The notes under the pieces: model-generated
What the model saw: the letters and a program-made list of their open reading frames with translations, nothing else
Database searches by the model: none
Told to the model about the DNA's origin: nothing
Made by a program: the position numbers and the translations under genes
Part shown: piece by piece, positions 25,901-40,900 of the stretch
How positions within the stretch are numbered: position 1 is the first letter of the stretch
How the letters are laid out: every line of letters begins with the position of its first letter
Origin: Sinonovacula constricta
Lineage: Eukaryota > Mollusca > Bivalvia > Cardiida > Solecurtidae
NCBI GenBank assembly: GCA_007844125.1
Contig: CM017556.1
Location: 24,063,277-24,127,276, forward strand
DNA length: 64,000 nt
Direction: 5' to 3'

Positions 25901-28900
25901 TACCAGTATAATGAAACACTGAGAGTGCAACCATTAGCCCAGTACAATGCAAGAACAGAGGCCAATTAATGTTATAGATAACCTTTTACCAGTATAATGA
26001 AACACTGAGAGTGCAACCATTAGCCCAGTACAATGCAAGAACAGAGGCCAATTAATGCTATAGATAACCTTTTACCAGTATAATGAAACACTGAGAGTTC
26101 AACCATTAGCCCAGTACAATGCAGGATAGAGGCCAATTAATGTTATAGATAACCTTTTACCAGTATAATGAAACACTGAGAGTGCAACCATTAGCCCAGT
26201 ACAATGCAGGATAGAGGCCAATTAATGTTATAGATAACCTTTTACCAGTATAATGAAACACTGAGAGTGCAACCATTAGCCCAGTACAATGTGAGAACAG
26301 AGGCCAATTAATGTTATAGATAACCTTTTACCAGTATAATGAAACACTGAGAGTGCAACCATTAGCCCAGTACAATGCAGGATAGAGGCCAATTAATGTT
26401 ATAAATAACCTTTTACCAGTATAATGAAACACTGAGAGTGCAACCATTAGCCCAGTACAATGCAGGATAGAGGCCAATTAATGTTATAGATAATGCTTTA
26501 TCAGTTTAATGAAACACATAATGTTAACCATTAGCACAGTATAATGAGAGTATAAAGGACAGTCATTATAACAGATCAACAGTGTAGTACAATATTTACA
26601 GTATTAACCATTTGAATTTGTAAAATGTGAGTAAAATAGATAAATTTTTATCAGTGTTATGCAGCATATAGCATTCTATAGACAGTGATATTACTAGATT
26701 TTGTCCACCTCTACTCTAAGACATTTCAAAACTAGCTGACTTTGAGGATTTCTGCTTTCGCATTGTAAAATAGTTCTGTGCATAAATAAAGTATATAATT
26801 ATATAAATATATTATTTTTACAAATAAACATTTGTAAATAGCATATTTAAAGTTCAATGTACACAGATGTACCACCATTCTTTTGAAGAATGTTCAATTA
26901 TCAGTAATATTTTTCAGTATTTTGAGTTCATAATCCTTTAAATGCATTCACCCAGACTTGAGGTTCAGTCACACAGTGTATAAAACATTTGCCCAGTATA
27001 CAATGTAATGTGCACATTGATGCCATTAGTCAATGTTATAGATGATCTTTCATTAGTTCTGTGCATCACCCAAAAGGAAAACTAATTGACCTGTATACTT
27101 TGAGTTTAGATAACCCTGCACCAGTGTAGGATTTGTATGATGAGCTGAAGGCCTGCATAAACAAATGAATAAAATTAAAATTTAAAATTAAAAAAAAAAG
27201 TGCAAAAAGCAGTGATACTCACTATGGTAACCATTTGCCCAGTATTATGTAAGTATGCACACGTGCACACACACACTCACATATACACACACACATATAT
27301 GTACATTATGTAATTAGTCACTGTTTGAGAAAACCCTTCACCAGTGTTGAGACACAAGAGCGGGCCTACCATTTGCATCCCTGGCTTGTAGATCCTTGCC
27401 TTCAATTATCACAACCAGCAGCCGTCCTACCCCAGGGCTACGACGCACTACAAGTCAAACACGTACAGACATATGTATAGACGTGTAATCGTCTACTACC
27501 CACAAACGTTCGGACGTATGTAAAAGTATTCTACTGATATAAGTAGAGACATGTGTTAACTATCTACTACAGACATTCATAAGACATATCATTATACAAT
27601 GTTGACAGTAAGACAAGACCATACATCTACAGATGATCTGATGCAAGAACAGACAGACATGTGATGTAATATGTCATACAAGAGAATAGACATAAAGATG
27701 GGTGCAAATTATGGAACTAGTCACATCAAATATATATGTAGGATATGCTTGTATGCATGCAGACGATGCAATGTGAATTTGTTCGACTTTCAACCAGTCA
27801 AAAATCTTGGACCTCTAACCTTGTAATCTGCTTTTTTTGAAAGTTTTATACTTTTGGAAGCATACTGGTCAATATGCATATTTAAACCAACGTGGACCTA
27901 AGTATGACCTTGTGCCTGCTGAGGAATATTTTATACACCTGGAAACTAATTGGTTGTCACTTAACAACCAATCAAAACCTTGGGATTTGTGCAATAGTTT
28001 ATCTGTGCTCATAACAGCTTGAGTAAGTCCTTGAAGCTGGTTAATTTATATTTTACATTAATTATTACAACTTATTAACACCTGCACCAGTCTGCATTCT
28101 GGATCAGAATGTTTAAATGTCCCACAAGCTGACTGGCAAATACAATATATTTAAAATAAAATATTATAACCTATTATAGCCCATTGATTTGAGTCTGATT
28201 CTTTTTCTGTGCTTAGAAATGTTTTAAAGTCCCAAGCAAGGTATAAAATATCTGCAAGGAGTGACTATATGGCCAAATGGGAAAGTGGCTAGATTGATGA
28301 ACAGAAAAATAGCCAGGACAATAACAGCTAACATATAGCTCAAGCACGGGATATACAGTACAATAAATTCTTACAATACAGTCATATAATAATAAGAAAT
28401 TCATTCCTAATGCATGTCATTTTCTGCTACTTAACTTGATAAGTTTGTGTGGTTTGATACAACTTGCTGTTTCTATGCTGTAAATGACTATTGCTGAAAA
28501 ATACACTCCAAGTAAAAATATTTCTCAGATTCTAGGGCATAATTCTGATCAAAATGGGTAATACTGTAATCATCTAGGAGACTTAAAGTAGAAGGACAAG
28601 TGCCGTAAAAAAAAAAACAATTATCTTATAGCTCCTAATCACTTGAAAAACACTTACAAGTAGTGCAAACACTAAAGTGTAGAATCTTGTTTGATGTGAT
28701 GTCAGTTAACATCGATAATTTCAATCATGTTATGTTTTTTTATCAACCAGATATCAAAAGTGACTCAAACATTTGAGGACATGGTTTTCTTTTACGTTAA
28801 AAATGCTGTCAGTTCTGTATAAGTTTACTCTATCTTTTTATTTTATTTAAACCATTTTGCAAATAAACAATATTAAAAGCAAAATATACATGCAGGGGGG

Positions 28901-31900
28901 AAGGCTGATCAAAGGAAATGAACCAAATACAAATTAAGAAAACAAAAAATGGGAAAAAACAATTGCTGCATAGCCACAAGGATTGAGTAACCAAGGATAC
29001 AACCCTTTCAAAGGTCAGTAACTATGAGGTCAACAACTAGGACATGGCAAGGTCAAAAACTAAGACATGACAAGAAGCAGGCGGGGTCCAGTCTTACCAT
29101 CTTTACTACATATCAATTTTTTTCCTTCAATAATGATAACTAGTAAGCGACCAACACCTCTGGAAGCTTTAGGGGCTGAAGGAAGAATTGAAAAAAGTGT
29201 TACCATAACGTGTGTAAATTTTGGTTTAAATGTGATGTGAAAAAGCAACCACCATAATGCTGAACTTGACAATATCTAAAGCTTTCAAGAAAATATTATA
29301 ATAAAACATAAAAAGGAAAAAACAACATTTCTATAAATATATTGCATCACTTTTTTTCACGTAGTATTATTGAACAATTAAAGCAAATATCATCATCCTG
29401 ATCATCATCATCATCATCACCATCACCTGTACATTGTCTTTCATGACTGTTACTATGATTACCATATTCTCAGCAAGAATTATTGGTTTTGTTTGTTTAT
29501 AAATAATATGTCACTATTTCACTATAACTAATTGCAGGTCTTAATACAGGAAGACCAAAACTGATTTTCTAAGTAGAACCAAAAGTGCACCTAAGGTAAA
29601 CTGTCCTAACTTAAACACCCCACTGATGATTCCTAGTATACATACAGCTAATGGCCCGCTCGCGTTTCTTCCTCTCTGTGTCCAAGTAATGTTTGGAAGC
29701 GCGGTCCAGGTGTCGTATCCAATTATCTCGCTCAGAACCATTGCCACATCTCAGGTGGTACACGTGCTCGATGTGCGAGATCTGAAACTGGTCTGAAGCC
29801 TCCTCGTTCTTCTTCACCATTACCTCATTAAGGAATATAGGCTATAAATATAAAAGAAATGACAGGTAATAAGTAACAGATTGTAGATAGTATTCCATCA
29901 AGCCAGTCTTCCTTCAGCTGATGAACAGTTTTGCTACCTAGCCATCAGGTATAAGTTCCATGAGCATTGCAATATATAACAACATATGAAAAGGCACAGG
30001 ACAAAGGTGAAAGTAAGAACAAATCACTAATGAGTCATGAAACAAAAAGAGCAAACCCAACAGTTACCTCCTAGGAACAGTCGATCAGGAGAAAGGACTG
30101 TCTGTGGTGCTTAAACCTATTTTACAAAGCTTTAATCTCGCACTCAAGGGCATAAAGATGAAGTCAATCATACATTGCAAATAAATATGTAAATGATAAA
30201 TGAAAGCAATACTTAACAATGTTTTTGAGAAGGATTTCTTAAATACACTCGAACCATGATATTTAAGATCACAATTTATGAACATACGTGCTACTATGGA
30301 GACATCTGCATGCCCTGTAATTCTTTATTTACCTTCTATGTAAAAAATGTTATGATACTACTGATTGCAATGCATCTGATGTCCACACACGATCAAATGA
30401 CAAAGTTCCTCAATTAAAGAATCAATTATTTACTTTGTTTCGTCATAATTTTGCAAATGTTTTCACCTCTGGGAGTGACCTCAGCTCTTGATTTCCAACT
30501 CCAATTACCTTGAGTGACATGTCAATCAATGTTGCAACAAACAGAGAATATATTTTATCACTTTTGATGGACATGACAATGAATATATAAGGTTGAGATA
30601 TGTAGGAATCAGATTTTAAATAAAATAGTACAACAGCAAACAGTTTAGCAACATATGCAACATTTCACTCTTTCATTTAAAAAAAGGTAAATTGTTTTTC
30701 TACAGAGAGTAAATGACCTTCACCAGGCAACCAACACTCATTTCATGCCTGCAGAATCAGGACACATGAAATGATAAACTAGCCAACATATACATTTGTA
30801 TATTGTCTACTGTATATTATATATTATAACGTTATATAGTAATAAACATGTATTAAACAATAAATATTCATACTTCAATCAATCCATGCTTTGCTTTCAT
30901 TTTCAATTTTTATTACAAAATTTACAGTATATTTACAAAATTACGACATTATATCTAACAAATTGTTTACACATACCTTTACATTACATGACATATGAAC
31001 ACAGACACTTAACTAATTGATTTCAAAAACACATCACAACTCTTGTTTTTCATATACAATGGGTGCACTAACAACCTAACTGTTACAGTAATTGAAGTTA
31101 CAGTTTGCACCATTATTCTAAACTAGGCTTTGTTTTTCCAGTGGGTATTGCTACTTATGTATAGATAGTTTCCATGTAATGTCATCGACACTGATAAGAC
31201 AGTTTAAGGCAGACATCATTGTGGGCAGAAGTCAATGCAGGCCGCAAATCGGGAAATATGTGCTGTATTAAACTCACCACTGTTTTTATTTTTCAGTCTA
31301 TTTTACCAAATTTTATATCAAATTTAACAGCTTTTATAGAGTAGTTTAAATATCAAAACTTTATTTTGATAGTTTAAAAGGTTAAAGAAATATAACTGAA
31401 AATGATACACTGTTCATTTTGTTTTAAGTATGAGCCAATAGTTTTATTTATTTCTGTGTATGAATTCTGTGTGCATTTATCAATTGTAAAAATATTGTAT
31501 TCTAAAAATATGAATTTCAAGAGCTTTCAAATGGTGTATTTTAATTTTTGGACCACAAATGAAGAAATTACAAGAAAATAAAATTTACCCTTCTATACAA
31601 TTCATTTGAAAATCCCTTGAAGTTACCATCAAAGATGGCTGCCAAGATAAGGGATTTTCACTGATGTGGAAACTATAAGTATATGAAAACAACTATGAAA
31701 AAGATAAAATAGGTTTTTTATGAATTATTTTTAAAGACAGTTCCTAATTACAATTTCGAATATAGATGGTACTTACTGACTTATACATCTTGTATTGCAC
31801 TTGGCCCGTCACATCAAACAGACTGTGTATAGAACTGTTGAGAGGTCGATTGGAGGTGGTAAGCAGGAAGAAATCATTAAACAGAAAGGCTGCTAGCTCC

Positions 31901-34900
31901 TTATTGCTCTTGCTCTGAAACACACAAATGCATCACTCAGTTTTGTTGATGTTGATTTTTCAGAAATAAGTGATGACATATAACTTTTGTATCTTGAATT
32001 ACAACAAATGCAAATATGTTCATTGTTGTTTTTTTCTCAAGAAAACTTTTTTTTCATTCGAGAATCAATGTTACATTTTTATGACCATTCCTCTCATATC
32101 TTTTGCATTTATTTAAAGTGAATGAGGATGAAAAGTAGACTGTAGCAAAATCCAAAATGTCTGACAGATATATGTTTGTTTGCTGCTTTGCACAGACTGT
32201 AGCAAAGACCTAATCCATAACCTCTGACAGATATATGTTTGATGCTTTGCACCAACACATTTATGGTCATATTGGAAATATGCAGCTTCTATGTGGTAGA
32301 GGAAAAAACAATACAAATGTCTGGATAGAAACACTGGTTCACTGCAGATCTGCTGAAAGGCCTCCTCACGTGAAAATTATCACTACAACCATGATTTGAA
32401 TCAATGCAATGAGGGGATTTGGGATTACCGTATAAGTTATATGACTCTATCCATTAGGTGTGGATGACACCCTCCTCTGACAGAGACAGGACGAAGTAAA
32501 CAGCTTATATATGCATACATGTGAACTCTCCCGCTTTTGGCGGGAGATTCCATCAATTAAGGTTCAAAATTACTTGAAAACGGGGATGTTTTACACTTTT
32601 TTCAGAAAACTCCCTACTTGGAAACAGATAACTTCCGTATTTGCTTATATGAAAATAACAAATCTCCCACTGTGCAAGTGAATATCTCCCACTTTGGCCT
32701 CAGAAAAAGTTCACATGTATGTATATATGTGTAAGAAGTTATTTATATTACCTTGTACAGAACCCCAGTATGAACAAGTTTTCTGGGCCCCAAGCAGTTT
32801 GTGACCGAGTTAAAGGTGATTTTCTGAAATAAAACAACATATCAACAAATTATCCTGCTGTACTTAATTTAACAGCCAGGCAATGTACATTAAAATCAGA
32901 AAGAGCATAAAGTTAATTAGATCATAATATATGGTGGAGCTGGGGCTGCCACTGATAACTGGCCCACTGGCTAAGTAACAGCCCTGAAGACCTTTAGGCC
33001 TGAGGGCCTTTATATGGGTAAGGGCTAATTATCAGCGCTCAAGGCCCCACCATATAGTATTGTTTATAGTTTAAACTGTGAATATAAATAGTTATCAGTT
33101 ACATTTGCTGTGAGAAAACAATATTTTATATTAACTGTACCTAAGTTAACTCTTTTGAAACACTGACTGAAAAAAAGATGTGAGGACTAAACTTCATCTT
33201 CTTTTGGCCATTTTGTTAAATGATGACATCGCATTTTAGCTGTTGACATCACATGCTTTTATTCACTGGGATGATAGTCATTAAGCTAAAAACATGGCCA
33301 TAGAAATATTATCAGCACAACTGCTGATAGCTATAACCTTTATTGACCTCTTGTAACCCTAAGAGTAAGGAAGAACCTTTAATGACCTTCATTCTGTGGC
33401 TGTGACAAAAATCACAGGGAGAGGATGCATAAAGTTAGTTGCAACTTTCTAATAAGGCCTAGAAGATTCAGCAGATATTCTACAGGTACATGTACTCTAC
33501 CTCTGGCAGCCCTTCACAGTGAACATGCTGCTGTATCCACTCGAGACGGTCAGAGTTCTCCTTCTCTCTTACGCCTTCATTCACCTGACTACACAATTCC
33601 TGGCAACTCTCAAGAGCCTCTTTAAGATGGGTGTGGTCAGGATGGCCCTCTGGTGTGTACTTTAGGATCTGATAAAAGGACAGATAATCAATCATAAAGA
33701 ATCACTGGTATGGAATGTACTGCAGAAATCTCGGCTTGATCCGATGATTGTCTTGGTCCCAGAAACCAATTATTCCCTTAATTAAGTCACAGCTTTATGA
33801 ATTATTAAACCCCCAACCATGTCTTCACACCTCCGTGTGTGACAGCAGCTCTACTTGCTTGCCAACACCAGCTATGCTAATTGGCAAAGGGATCATGATT
33901 GTGACAAACAATAAGCATTGTTAAATGTCTGGTGTTGGAACAGTATTGAATCAAGTTAGGGTATTAATCTTGTATATTCAATAGGTAAATCAGTATCTGG
34001 TTACTACGCATAAAACTCTTGTACCATACAACCACCTACAGAACCAACGATCAGCAGACCAATGGATCATTTATGGCAAAGGAAATTCCATTTATGGTCA
34101 CTGTGTAACCTTGACCAGACTTCCATCACCATCACCTAGTGTATGTCAGCTGAGACGAGAAATGCTGTGTAATACTGTGTACATATGTGTAATGATATTG
34201 TCATTGATGTTGAACAGTGTGCTACATTGTGCGATAAACCATGTGTTTATACATTTTACATCACTGATGAATGAAGTAAAAATGTCACCTGTTATTTGTC
34301 ACATTACTTGTTTACATCAATGACAAGTGAAGATAATAAATAATGATGATTACATGCAATTTTATCAATAGATACACACAAAAAAAGAAGCTTTTTTAAG
34401 TTTTTTTAATTTTATTTCGATTGACAATGACAAAAAAAAGAAAAATGACAACAATATAATATCTTGTAGAAAGTGGTTTATGATAACAACAAGGGCGACA
34501 GCTGCAATCAACAATGTCACTGAGATAAATTACGATACTACAGATTCTAATAATGAATAATATAGCCAGTCTGATGGACATTCATAGTACTGTGATTGGA
34601 TTGGATTTCCTTTTTATCTACAGTTTTGGTTCAATGGGTCATACCATAGCTTAAATATATACATATATATTCAAACCAGGCAAGAATAGTACAGGTGAAA
34701 CTGGGTTTGAACCTGGGTAATTAAGCTATCAGAGCAAAGCTCTTCTAACTGAGCTAACTGGGACAGGGACAGCAGCTCCTTGTTAAAGGCATCTCAAAAG
34801 CCTTATATAAGTGACCCCCCCCCCCATATATTGCCCCACTCAGGATGTGAGGACATCTGTTTTCTGATAAGCCAGGCTGCCACAGTCTGTAACGATGTGT

Positions 34901-37900
34901 CTGTCACACAGGTATTGTTCAAGATCCAAGTGTATGTATACTATATCTGGGGGTTGAACATATTCATTCACAGTTTGTAAAGGAAACAGTTGTGAATATA
35001 CCAATTACGCAATCCAATATATATATATATATATATAAATATATATATATATAAACCTTTATTTGTTTTCTTTCTTACTTTGTTGGTTGATTCTGTTATT
35101 TCTTATACATTTTGTTATTTCTTTCATTCTTTTAGTTCTCATATATATTTAAAGTTATATTTTATTTTGATTTGTAAAATGTAACGAAACGTTTCTAACA
35201 AAAGCAATTTAAAAAGTCATTCATTGTCAGAATAATGTCCTTCAGAGTCATTTTGAATACTAAAACTTGTATCTCTCATGTATTTTCAAAATTAAATATT
35301 TAGCTATGAAATAAATACATAATCTTGCAGTTACAAAATTGACACCTAGTAATTAATGCAATAAATAATTTGTAAGGGATCATATAGTAAACAACCCACA
35401 TTATCACTAACAATAATGTTTGTGGCTTTGTGTAAAACAAGCCTACTGTCTCACTTCCATACTAGCAGGTAATTTAGTTTTGCATTAACCCATCAGAGGT
35501 ATTACTGTGACAGTTTAGTACTATGTTGACTAAAGACTCCCTGCAGTGATGACCAGCAATTAGCAGGTCTGGTCATAGCATGTGGGGGCCTGGCTCAGTG
35601 GGATACCACATTCCTTTCGAGATGCCTTTAACCCTCTACTTGTTGGATTTAATTTAAAGTCATTTACATTAACACATACCCCACCTAACAAATGGGATGG
35701 GATGGGATTTGACGGCATTTTTGTCGATACTGTGCAGCAAAATTTCTATAATTATAGCACAGAGGCACTTATGAGGTGCCCAGGGACTGAACCTGGCTGG
35801 TCCATTATACTGACACCGACGAGTCAGGGGTAATACTGTACCCTTGGCCCCAAGCGTTAGGAGGGAAGCCCCTACTACCAACTTTATAGTCTTTGGTTTG
35901 ACCCGGCCGGGGTTTGAATCCGCTACCTCCCGATCCGCAAGCTGACGCCCAACAAATGGTGTTTTCAGCAAGTAAAGGGCTTGCTTCCTAGCCTCATGTT
36001 GATTAAGTGGTTCAATGGTTAATTCATTGTATAATTAATTGCCTGACAACCACACAACTGTCCTACCTTGTCCACTATGAGGGGGTATTTGGTTATCCGT
36101 TGCATAGGTTTAAGGAGAAAACTGCTCAGAGGCATGCCTTTAGTTTTGGAATTTTGAACACATTTCTGGAAAGATAAACAATAAATGAAACTGATTATAT
36201 ATGCTTAACATTGTAAATAAAATGAATAATGCAATTAATTGTAATGGGAGGGCAGATTGGTATTCCATTTTTCAATCTAATAGCCTGAAAGCAAAAGATA
36301 ATTGTTATGAAGAATTATCAAAAATAGTTTATTACATAATTAGTTAAAGTTTAACAGTCTTTCAAACTGCAGTGCCCATCCTGATATCTGTCTGATTACT
36401 TATAGCATGGTCAATTTAATTTGTAACAATCCATATGAGTTAACTACTTAACCCTTTCATTCATAGTAAATTATTATTAATTATTATTAATTACTAAACT
36501 TATATAGCGCCCTTTTCATATACACGTTCAAAGGCGCTTTACAATGATATAAACTAATAACTAATTACAGCAATACAATTAAAATACTAAAACAGCATTC
36601 AATAATAAATCTACGATATACTTAGAACAAGAATATGAGACAATCAATTAAAATGTGGTATTAACCTAGTCGTTTAAAATTAAAATAATTGAATATCGAC
36701 ATCATATGATTAAAATATTCTAGCGAAACTTCTAAGATACTAAATAAAAAATAATGTATTTTATAATCAACATTTAAGGTAGGTGTCACTCTTTTAAAAG
36801 ATATTAGCAGTATTAAAACAAATTGTAAAATTATGGTTGATATCACACAGTAGTCACACAGTTTTCTAAAATCACTGTCTCAGTTTATTCACGATAAAAA
36901 TATATAAATGTATAGGGTTTTAAAAATCTACTTGAAATTGTTGATTTTCTTTGAAATTGTTATAAATATTTTTAAACACATGCATTTTCGGTAATAATTA
37001 TATAACATAGAATAAACTAGTCTACAAATAAACCCTTAGTTGTGTTGATGCTCCGAAGAAAAAAGTAATAACTGTGAATGCTTTACAAAGGCATAAAATG
37101 GCATATGCATGTGGTAAAGGGTTAACGAATTCTTAAAAAGTTAACTATTTAACAAATTTTTGAAAAGTGTTTATTGGATTCACCATCCCACCAACAGTTT
37201 TTCAGTATTTGGAGACAGTTTCCACTTGCAGCAGATTAAGTGCTGCCTTCACATTATAAAGCATACTGTGAACACCTGATACCACACCTGTCACATACTC
37301 CTGATAACTGGCCAGCCAGTACCTTAAACTTATATTGCTTCATACCACTATACCACTACTATTTTTAACCGTTTGTAGGTCAAGGTCCAGGATCTATACC
37401 GGGGCCTCCCTTACCTGAAGCTGACTCTTTACCAATTGTACGAACAGGTCCAGTTAAAAAAAAGTTTAATCTTACGAAACTTTTGCATAGGATTAGATCC
37501 CGCTCCTTTATGCCTTATGTATTGTGCTTCAAGGATTGAATGTTAAATGCATTTATAAACCCAAAGATTGAACTTTCTTTACTCTACAGACACAATCAAG
37601 TTTAAATGTATGAATCAATAAATACCTATACACATTAATCAAGAAATTCGTTTTGGCATCAAGGTATAAGTTGTTTTCTTACCCTGTGGATTTCTGTGAA
37701 CTTGGGACTGGTTTCCGTCAACTTCTGTAGCAGGGCTGCTGCATTCAGTTGGCAACTACAAAATCTGATGTATGGGGTGAGGTGTGGAATCTGCAGTAGA
37801 TGATGATAACACAAACTTAGGCCAAGTCTCTCAAACTCAAAGACAAGAACTATAGTTAGTGATTGTTTCTTTCCTGGGACCAATGCAATCAATAAATTTT

Positions 37901-40900
37901 AACCAGTGGTAAAAGTTTGGTTAACAAATATGTTTTGGTTAACTTGCTGGTTAGCTACCAGTATTGTACTGTTAACTTGCTGGTTAGCTACCAGTATTGA
38001 ACTATTAACTTGCTGGTTAGCTACCAGTATTGAACTGTTAACTTGCTGGTTAGCTACCAGTATTGAACTGTTAACTTGCTGGTTAGCTACCAGTATTGTA
38101 CTGTTAACTTGCTGGTTAGCTACCAGTATTGAACTGTTAACTTGCTGGTTAGCTACCAGTATTGTACTGTTAACTTGCTGATAAGCTACCAGTATTGTAC
38201 TAAGGTTTTGCTTAATTTAACCCCTTCCAAATTTGACAATTTTAGGTAAAATGTAACTGTCCTCCCACTGGTTACTTGAAATCAGAGATTAACTTTAACC
38301 ATTGTATATACAATTAGGTGCTGATTAATTAAATAATTTAACATCAAAGCAATTTTAGGATGTGATCATGAAGATGTAAAAATAATACACACATAAAAGT
38401 ATTGACTTACATTTTCACATAAAATATCTCCAATACTGTTTATTACTTGTCCCTCGCCACACATCTTCTTACGAACTCGTAATGCTCTGAAACACATAAT
38501 GTATTTATTGGTAACAAGCAATCTGGGGTCATGAAACACAGAAGCATAATAATTGATAAAAATATGATGTTGTCTATACTGAAGACTGATGCCACTCAAA
38601 ATGTCAGAATCAAATACATTTAATGTTTTTATTTCGTGAATAATCAGCTTCATCAATTAAAGTTCATATTGTTTTTTATAAACAAACTTTAAATTGGTGT
38701 TACAAGTACATGCAAGGTACTGAAAGAAGAATTCAATAATAAACTGAAGAAAAAAGAGACAATGACCAACTGAGACTTTATGGGTAAAATTCTTCCTTAT
38801 TATACAACTATTCTGTTATACTGCACACAATGTTTCTTTGTTAAGTCCAAACACTGTAGATTTGGGACAACAAGTTTAATTGCAAACACTTGGAATGGGA
38901 TAAGATTTGCCAGCATTTTTGCCGATACTATACAGCGACATTTCTATCATTATAGCACAGGGGCACTTATGAGGTGCCCAGGGACTGAACCCGGCCAGTC
39001 CATTGTACTGACACCGATGAGTCAGGCGTAATGCTGTCCCCTTAGCCCGAGTGTTAGGAGGGAAGCCACTACTACCACCTTTTAAGTCTCTGGTCTGACC
39101 CGGGCGGGGTTTGAACCCACGACCTCCTGATCCACAAGCCGAAGCTCTACTACTTGAGGCAAACACTTGGTGTGTATCATATAATGCAATCACAATTAAG
39201 GCAGCACCAAATCTTGATGGGATGTTTAACCCAATAAATACAGAACAATACTTACTTCTGTAGTTTAGTATTGCACACAATCAGGTCCTGCCAGTTAACA
39301 AACACTGCCTGTAACTGTTCTTCTGTCATTGCCCCGGCTTCTCGTATTGGATTGTAGAATGCCTGTCATAAAGCATACATACTGAGTATTACTAGGAAAC
39401 GAAAAGAAAATTTCATTTAGCATTGGTTAAAAAGATAATGTGATGACATCATTGTTTTATATGTCTGCAGGCCTTTTAAACTTTGTTTATTCAGACATAG
39501 GGACATTTAGGTTATATATTTACTCCATTGAATACAGTCTAACCTGACCATGTAACCGCCCCTAACCATGAGCACCTACTATATACAACCTCTTTAAACA
39601 CTTAAAAAAACACCTGCCCAGCTACCTCACGTGTCAAACATGCCTTAACTAGACGACCACTCAAAGATCTTTGCCAATCAGATACAACTGCGGAATTCTC
39701 ATAATTGACTGACTTGGACAAAGTGTCACTTTCTCGTTCACACCTTCTAACCAAACCAGATTTGCTCTTATTTGGGACTCTTCTTGCTATTATCAACATT
39801 ACCTTCATGAATAAGGAAGTATGATAACAAATTCATACCAAGAACAAAAACAATAAAATGCATAAACTATGCGATCACTGATTTTGTAGTTGACTTTCAA
39901 CCTATCTTCTTGGTACAACAGACACAATAATATAGTTTCATGTAAAAATATGGCAAATGCCCTTTATAGATCAACTTACATTCAACACTATTGACATATC
40001 TGCCATGTATGACTCCTCCGTGTTGATGAGTTCATGAATGTATGTCTGTCGTTTGCCCTCATCAGGGGAGGTGACTGCTAGGACCTGGGGGTCGCTGGAC
40101 CCTGAAACATATACCAGCCTACTCTTTTACGCTGTCCCTTACTACATTTACCTCTGTCACTGTCACACCATGTGAGTCAATTCTGATGTGAGGTTTAATG
40201 TCAGATCAGAATTTAATAATAGAAATAACAAGTTTTAATTCCACTACACACTAATGCTTGTACAATATAAACGAGATAACAATGAACTTTTCTAATATTG
40301 TTTATTAAATGATGGCAGATTATTGTAGAGTGTACACATTTTTACCTGTTTGGAATTTGACCCCAAAATAGCTATAAAATTTAACAAAACACTCATTAGC
40401 TGACTGTTCTGGTTCTGCATTTTTTGTCTTAGCTTGAACAATTTTATCCTTGAAATCAGAAGCATGGTGGAACTTTGCCATTTTTCAATTTCTTGAAAAA
40501 CCTTTGGATTATAAGATGTGCCACAACTTTGATCGTCGATATTAGTTCACGGTTACGACACTATCGCAACATAGTTTTACTAATTTGCTTACATGCGACT
40601 CATTATTTCAAACTCACTTTCCTCTTAACAATGGATAATATTTTGTTAGATATTTTGGGTAATTTACTTTCTGTTATAGTTGTTTGTCTCATAGTATGCC
40701 ACTTATGTTGTGATTATAACATGTTTTCATATGTTTATAGCTTAGGCAATATCCATCATATTTTGAGTAATTTGGAACAAGAATAATTATGAGCATTTTA
40801 CAATACTGAATGAACGTAATGCCATTAAATCATACATTTTCTTTGTTCGATTTATCATCCAACAAAGAGTCAGGGATGGATCCAAGTGTTGAGGGTGTGG

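Noticed and set aside
37906..38181. Plus-strand ORF with repeated [10 protein letters not shown]
   Set aside because: A shadow of the 33-bp minisatellite within an intron.
38876..39280. Minus-strand ORF of 134 codons
   Set aside because: Covers SINE family A; similar translations occur at the other SINE copies (35,669-35,971 and 63,239-63,556).
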